This document shows positions 62,591 to 64,000 of a DNA stretch of 64,000 bases, in pieces. The notes under the pieces were generated by a model that saw nothing but the letters and a program-made list of their open reading frames with translations, did no database searches and was not told the origin of the DNA. The DNA comes from Dryomyza anilis (lineage: Eukaryota; Arthropoda; Insecta; Diptera; Dryomyzidae): contig OX638132.1 of NCBI GenBank assembly GCA_951804985.1, forward strand, positions 2,585,529 to 2,649,528, in the 5' to 3' direction. Position 1 is the first letter of the stretch, and every line of letters starts with the position of its first letter. The translations under genes were made by a program, and so were the position numbers.

Positions 62591-62992
62591 ATGTGGGTAA
62601 AAATAGTTTCACTAGTAGTTTTGTTAGTATCGGTCGTTGCAGCTGTGGAAGAATGCGCTCCGGAAAGTTTTTGCATTGTACATTATCAGTGCAACAAGGA
62701 AAATAAGATGGCCGTCACTGATGGCAGCGATATATTTCGACCTCGTGCCGGTGGTCCAGAGACAGCAAATATACCGGTATTTGAAGTTTGCAAATTTCCA
62801 AAAGTATGCTGTGGCGTTTCAAATGTTAATGAAGAAGCACTAAAAGAATTTAGATCGATCAACTTGAACAATCAACCAACAATTGTTACACCAACCGCAA
62901 CACCAAACGTTACACCAACCGTTACACCAAGCGTTACCCCAACAGCAACACCAACATCTAGAGGAAGAACCGCCAAACCACCAACCGATGTG
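62591..62992 (+). CDS. Clip-domain serine protease or protease homologue, first coding exon (partial)
   Basis: The exon encodes 134 codons and ends in phase 0 at the donor GTAAGT (62993); reading on past it meets a stop after five codons, so splicing is required. Residues 1-18 are a signal peptide (MWVKIVSLVVLLVSVVAA). The clip domain spans residues 22-74, with cysteines at 22, 28, 34, 67, 73 and 74 (C-x5-C-x5-C-x32-C-x5-CC) and the motif VTDGSDIF. Residues 98-122 form a Thr/Pro linker of repeated TPxxTP type, as commonly lies between the clip and the protease-like domain. The trypsin-like domain is not in the window, so active protease versus catalytically inactive homologue cannot be decided. 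The likely role, from the family, is an extracellular activation cascade in haemolymph. Confidence 0.82.
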
Positions 62993-63065
62993 GTAAGTTC
63001 TATTATGTGATTGGAAATATAATTTTTTTTTGTTTCTGAATCGTGGTTCATGTACATTACCCCAA

Positions 63066-63240
63066 AAGACATTTTCCTGAAGCTATTTTTCCGAAGTGGA
63101 CACTTTCCCGAATGGAAATTTCCCTGAGAGACATTTCCCCGAAATAAACATTTTCCCGAATGGGAATGGAACGGCCTTTTCCCCGAATAGCCATTTCCCT
63201 GAAATGGACAATTTCCCGAAATGGCCACTTCCCCGTGGCC
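63066..63240. repeat. CCATTTCCCCGAAATGG minisatellite
   Basis: About nine degenerate 16-20 bp units such as GACATTTCCCCGAAAT. The ideal unit CCATTTC-CCC-GAAATGG is itself a small palindrome with 7-bp arms. It is GC-richer than its surroundings. The same unit makes up part of the arms of the adjacent foldback element. Confidence 0.75.
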
Positions 63241-63244
63241 ATGT

Positions 63245-63740
63245 CGCATGTCGCTTACGGTTTCAGTCCTAGTCTAGAACTAATGTATAATTGAAACAAA
63301 ATTAAAAGGAAGATTAAGATGTACGTTTTAGCATTGCAGGACACTTCCTCGAAAGCCATTTCCCCGAAAGACATTTCCTTGATGACATTTCTCCGAAATC
63401 GACACTTCCCCGAAATGGATATTTCCCCGAAATGGACACTTCCCCGAAATGGACACTACTCCGAAATGGACATTTCCCCGAAATGGTTTTTTCCCCGAAA
63501 TGGCCGGTCGGGGAAATGTATAATCGAGGAAATGTCTATTTCGGGGAAATGTCTTTCGGGGAAATTTTTATTCGGGAAAGTGTCCATTTCGGAGAAATGT
63601 CATCAAGGAAATGTCTTTCGGGGAAATGGCTTTCGAGGAAGTGTCCTGCAATGCTGAAACGTACATCTTTATCTTCCTTTTAATTTTGTTTCAATTATAC
63701 ATTAGTTCTAGACTATGACTGAAACCGTACGCGACATGCG
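63245..63740. mobile_element. Foldback element with ~245-bp inverted arms
   Basis: The left arm (CGCATGTCGCTTACGGTTTC, then CTAGTCTAGAACTAATGTAT, GGAAGATTAAGATGTACG, CATTGCAGGACACTTCCTCG) is answered almost base for base by the right arm ending CCGTACGCGACATGCG at 63740. Outer 150 bases of each arm are unique; the inner part consists of CATTTCCCCGAAATGGA units. Long inverted arms made partly of tandem repeats are the hallmark of Drosophila Foldback/Galileo-type elements; membership in that group is inference. No transposase is present. Confidence 0.75.
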
Positions 63741-64000
63741 TTTAAAACAGGTTCATTTTTAAAATCAAAACCGTAACCGAAACTTTTATTCGAAAATAAG
63801 AAATAAACCGAAATCTCAAACCGATATAAATATTTTCGTTATTATTTACTTCGATCACTTGTTTTGCGAATCGAAATCATAAAAAAAATACTCAAAAAAA
63901 AATATGCATGAACAAAATCACAACTACAAAAATACACAGTACGCTAGTGTCGTTCGTCAAGGGTAGTAACGAAAACTGAGACATGCCTATAAAAATATGT

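Larger units (their letters stand above)
62993..64000 (+). other. Intron 1 of the clip gene (partial)
   Basis: Begins with GTAAGT and runs beyond the window. No further exon with protease motifs was seen to 64000. It contains a minisatellite and a foldback element, described separately, and CCGTAACCGAAAC-type sequence at 63755-63840. Confidence 0.6.

Overview
The window looks like gene-poor, strongly AT-rich nuclear DNA from a higher fly (Diptera, Brachycera). The reasons are short introns of 54-77 bp with GT..AG ends, insect clip-domain genes, CAG/CAA-rich runs, tRNA-derived SINEs, and DINE-1/Helitron-like repeats built from insect-type modules. The species cannot be named from sequence alone; a tephritid-like fly is a guess. 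No bacterial, viral or organellar gene was seen, and almost every long open frame is a by-product of a tandem repeat.

Protein genes lie only in the last 11 kb, all on the + strand. (1) A small-exon gene at 53395-56340 can be assembled from eight short exons, every one in phase 0. It predicts a secreted protein of about 172 residues, rich in Pro, Tyr, Asn, Gln and Glu, that I do not recognise. (2) At 59079-59342 is a small, apparently complete clip-domain protein with a signal peptide and its own poly(A) signal. (3) At 62591-62992 is the first coding exon of a second clip-domain protein, probably a clip serine protease or protease homologue. It ends at a clear GTAAGT donor, and the rest of the gene lies beyond the window. 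The two clip modules share the same cysteine spacing and look like a tandem duplication. Extracellular innate-immune or melanisation signalling is a family-based inference.

The other 53 kb is a mosaic of repeats. 1-11 kb: diverged ATTCAT-rich elements, a perfect 20-bp hairpin, and four decayed tandem copies of a ~370-bp unit. 11.9-13.9 kb: a DINE-1-like element followed by a ~1-kb element holding two adjacent large hairpins. 15.4-20.7 kb: two arrays of an 'AGTGAAAATTTGAATTTTG' minisatellite. 23.0-25.0 kb: a perfect ~1,969-bp (TTCCTC)n array. 26.5-38.1 kb: foldback elements, several MITE-like elements and one repeat present twice in opposite orientation. 38.6-39.6 and 48.3-50.6 kb: two more DINE-1-like elements carrying a 15-bp minisatellite; the second is inserted in another AGTGAAAATTT array. 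43.5, 53.7 and 61.3 kb: three tRNA-derived SINEs or SINE pieces. 56.4-58.5 kb: another AGTGAAAATTT array directly behind the small-exon gene. 60.2-60.7 kb: a (TAATG)n array. 63.2-63.7 kb: a foldback element with minisatellite arms inside the clip-gene intron.

The most notable points are the small-exon gene, the giant hexanucleotide array, the spread of one minisatellite family over four or five sites, and the many transposon-like elements that carry a minisatellite inside them.
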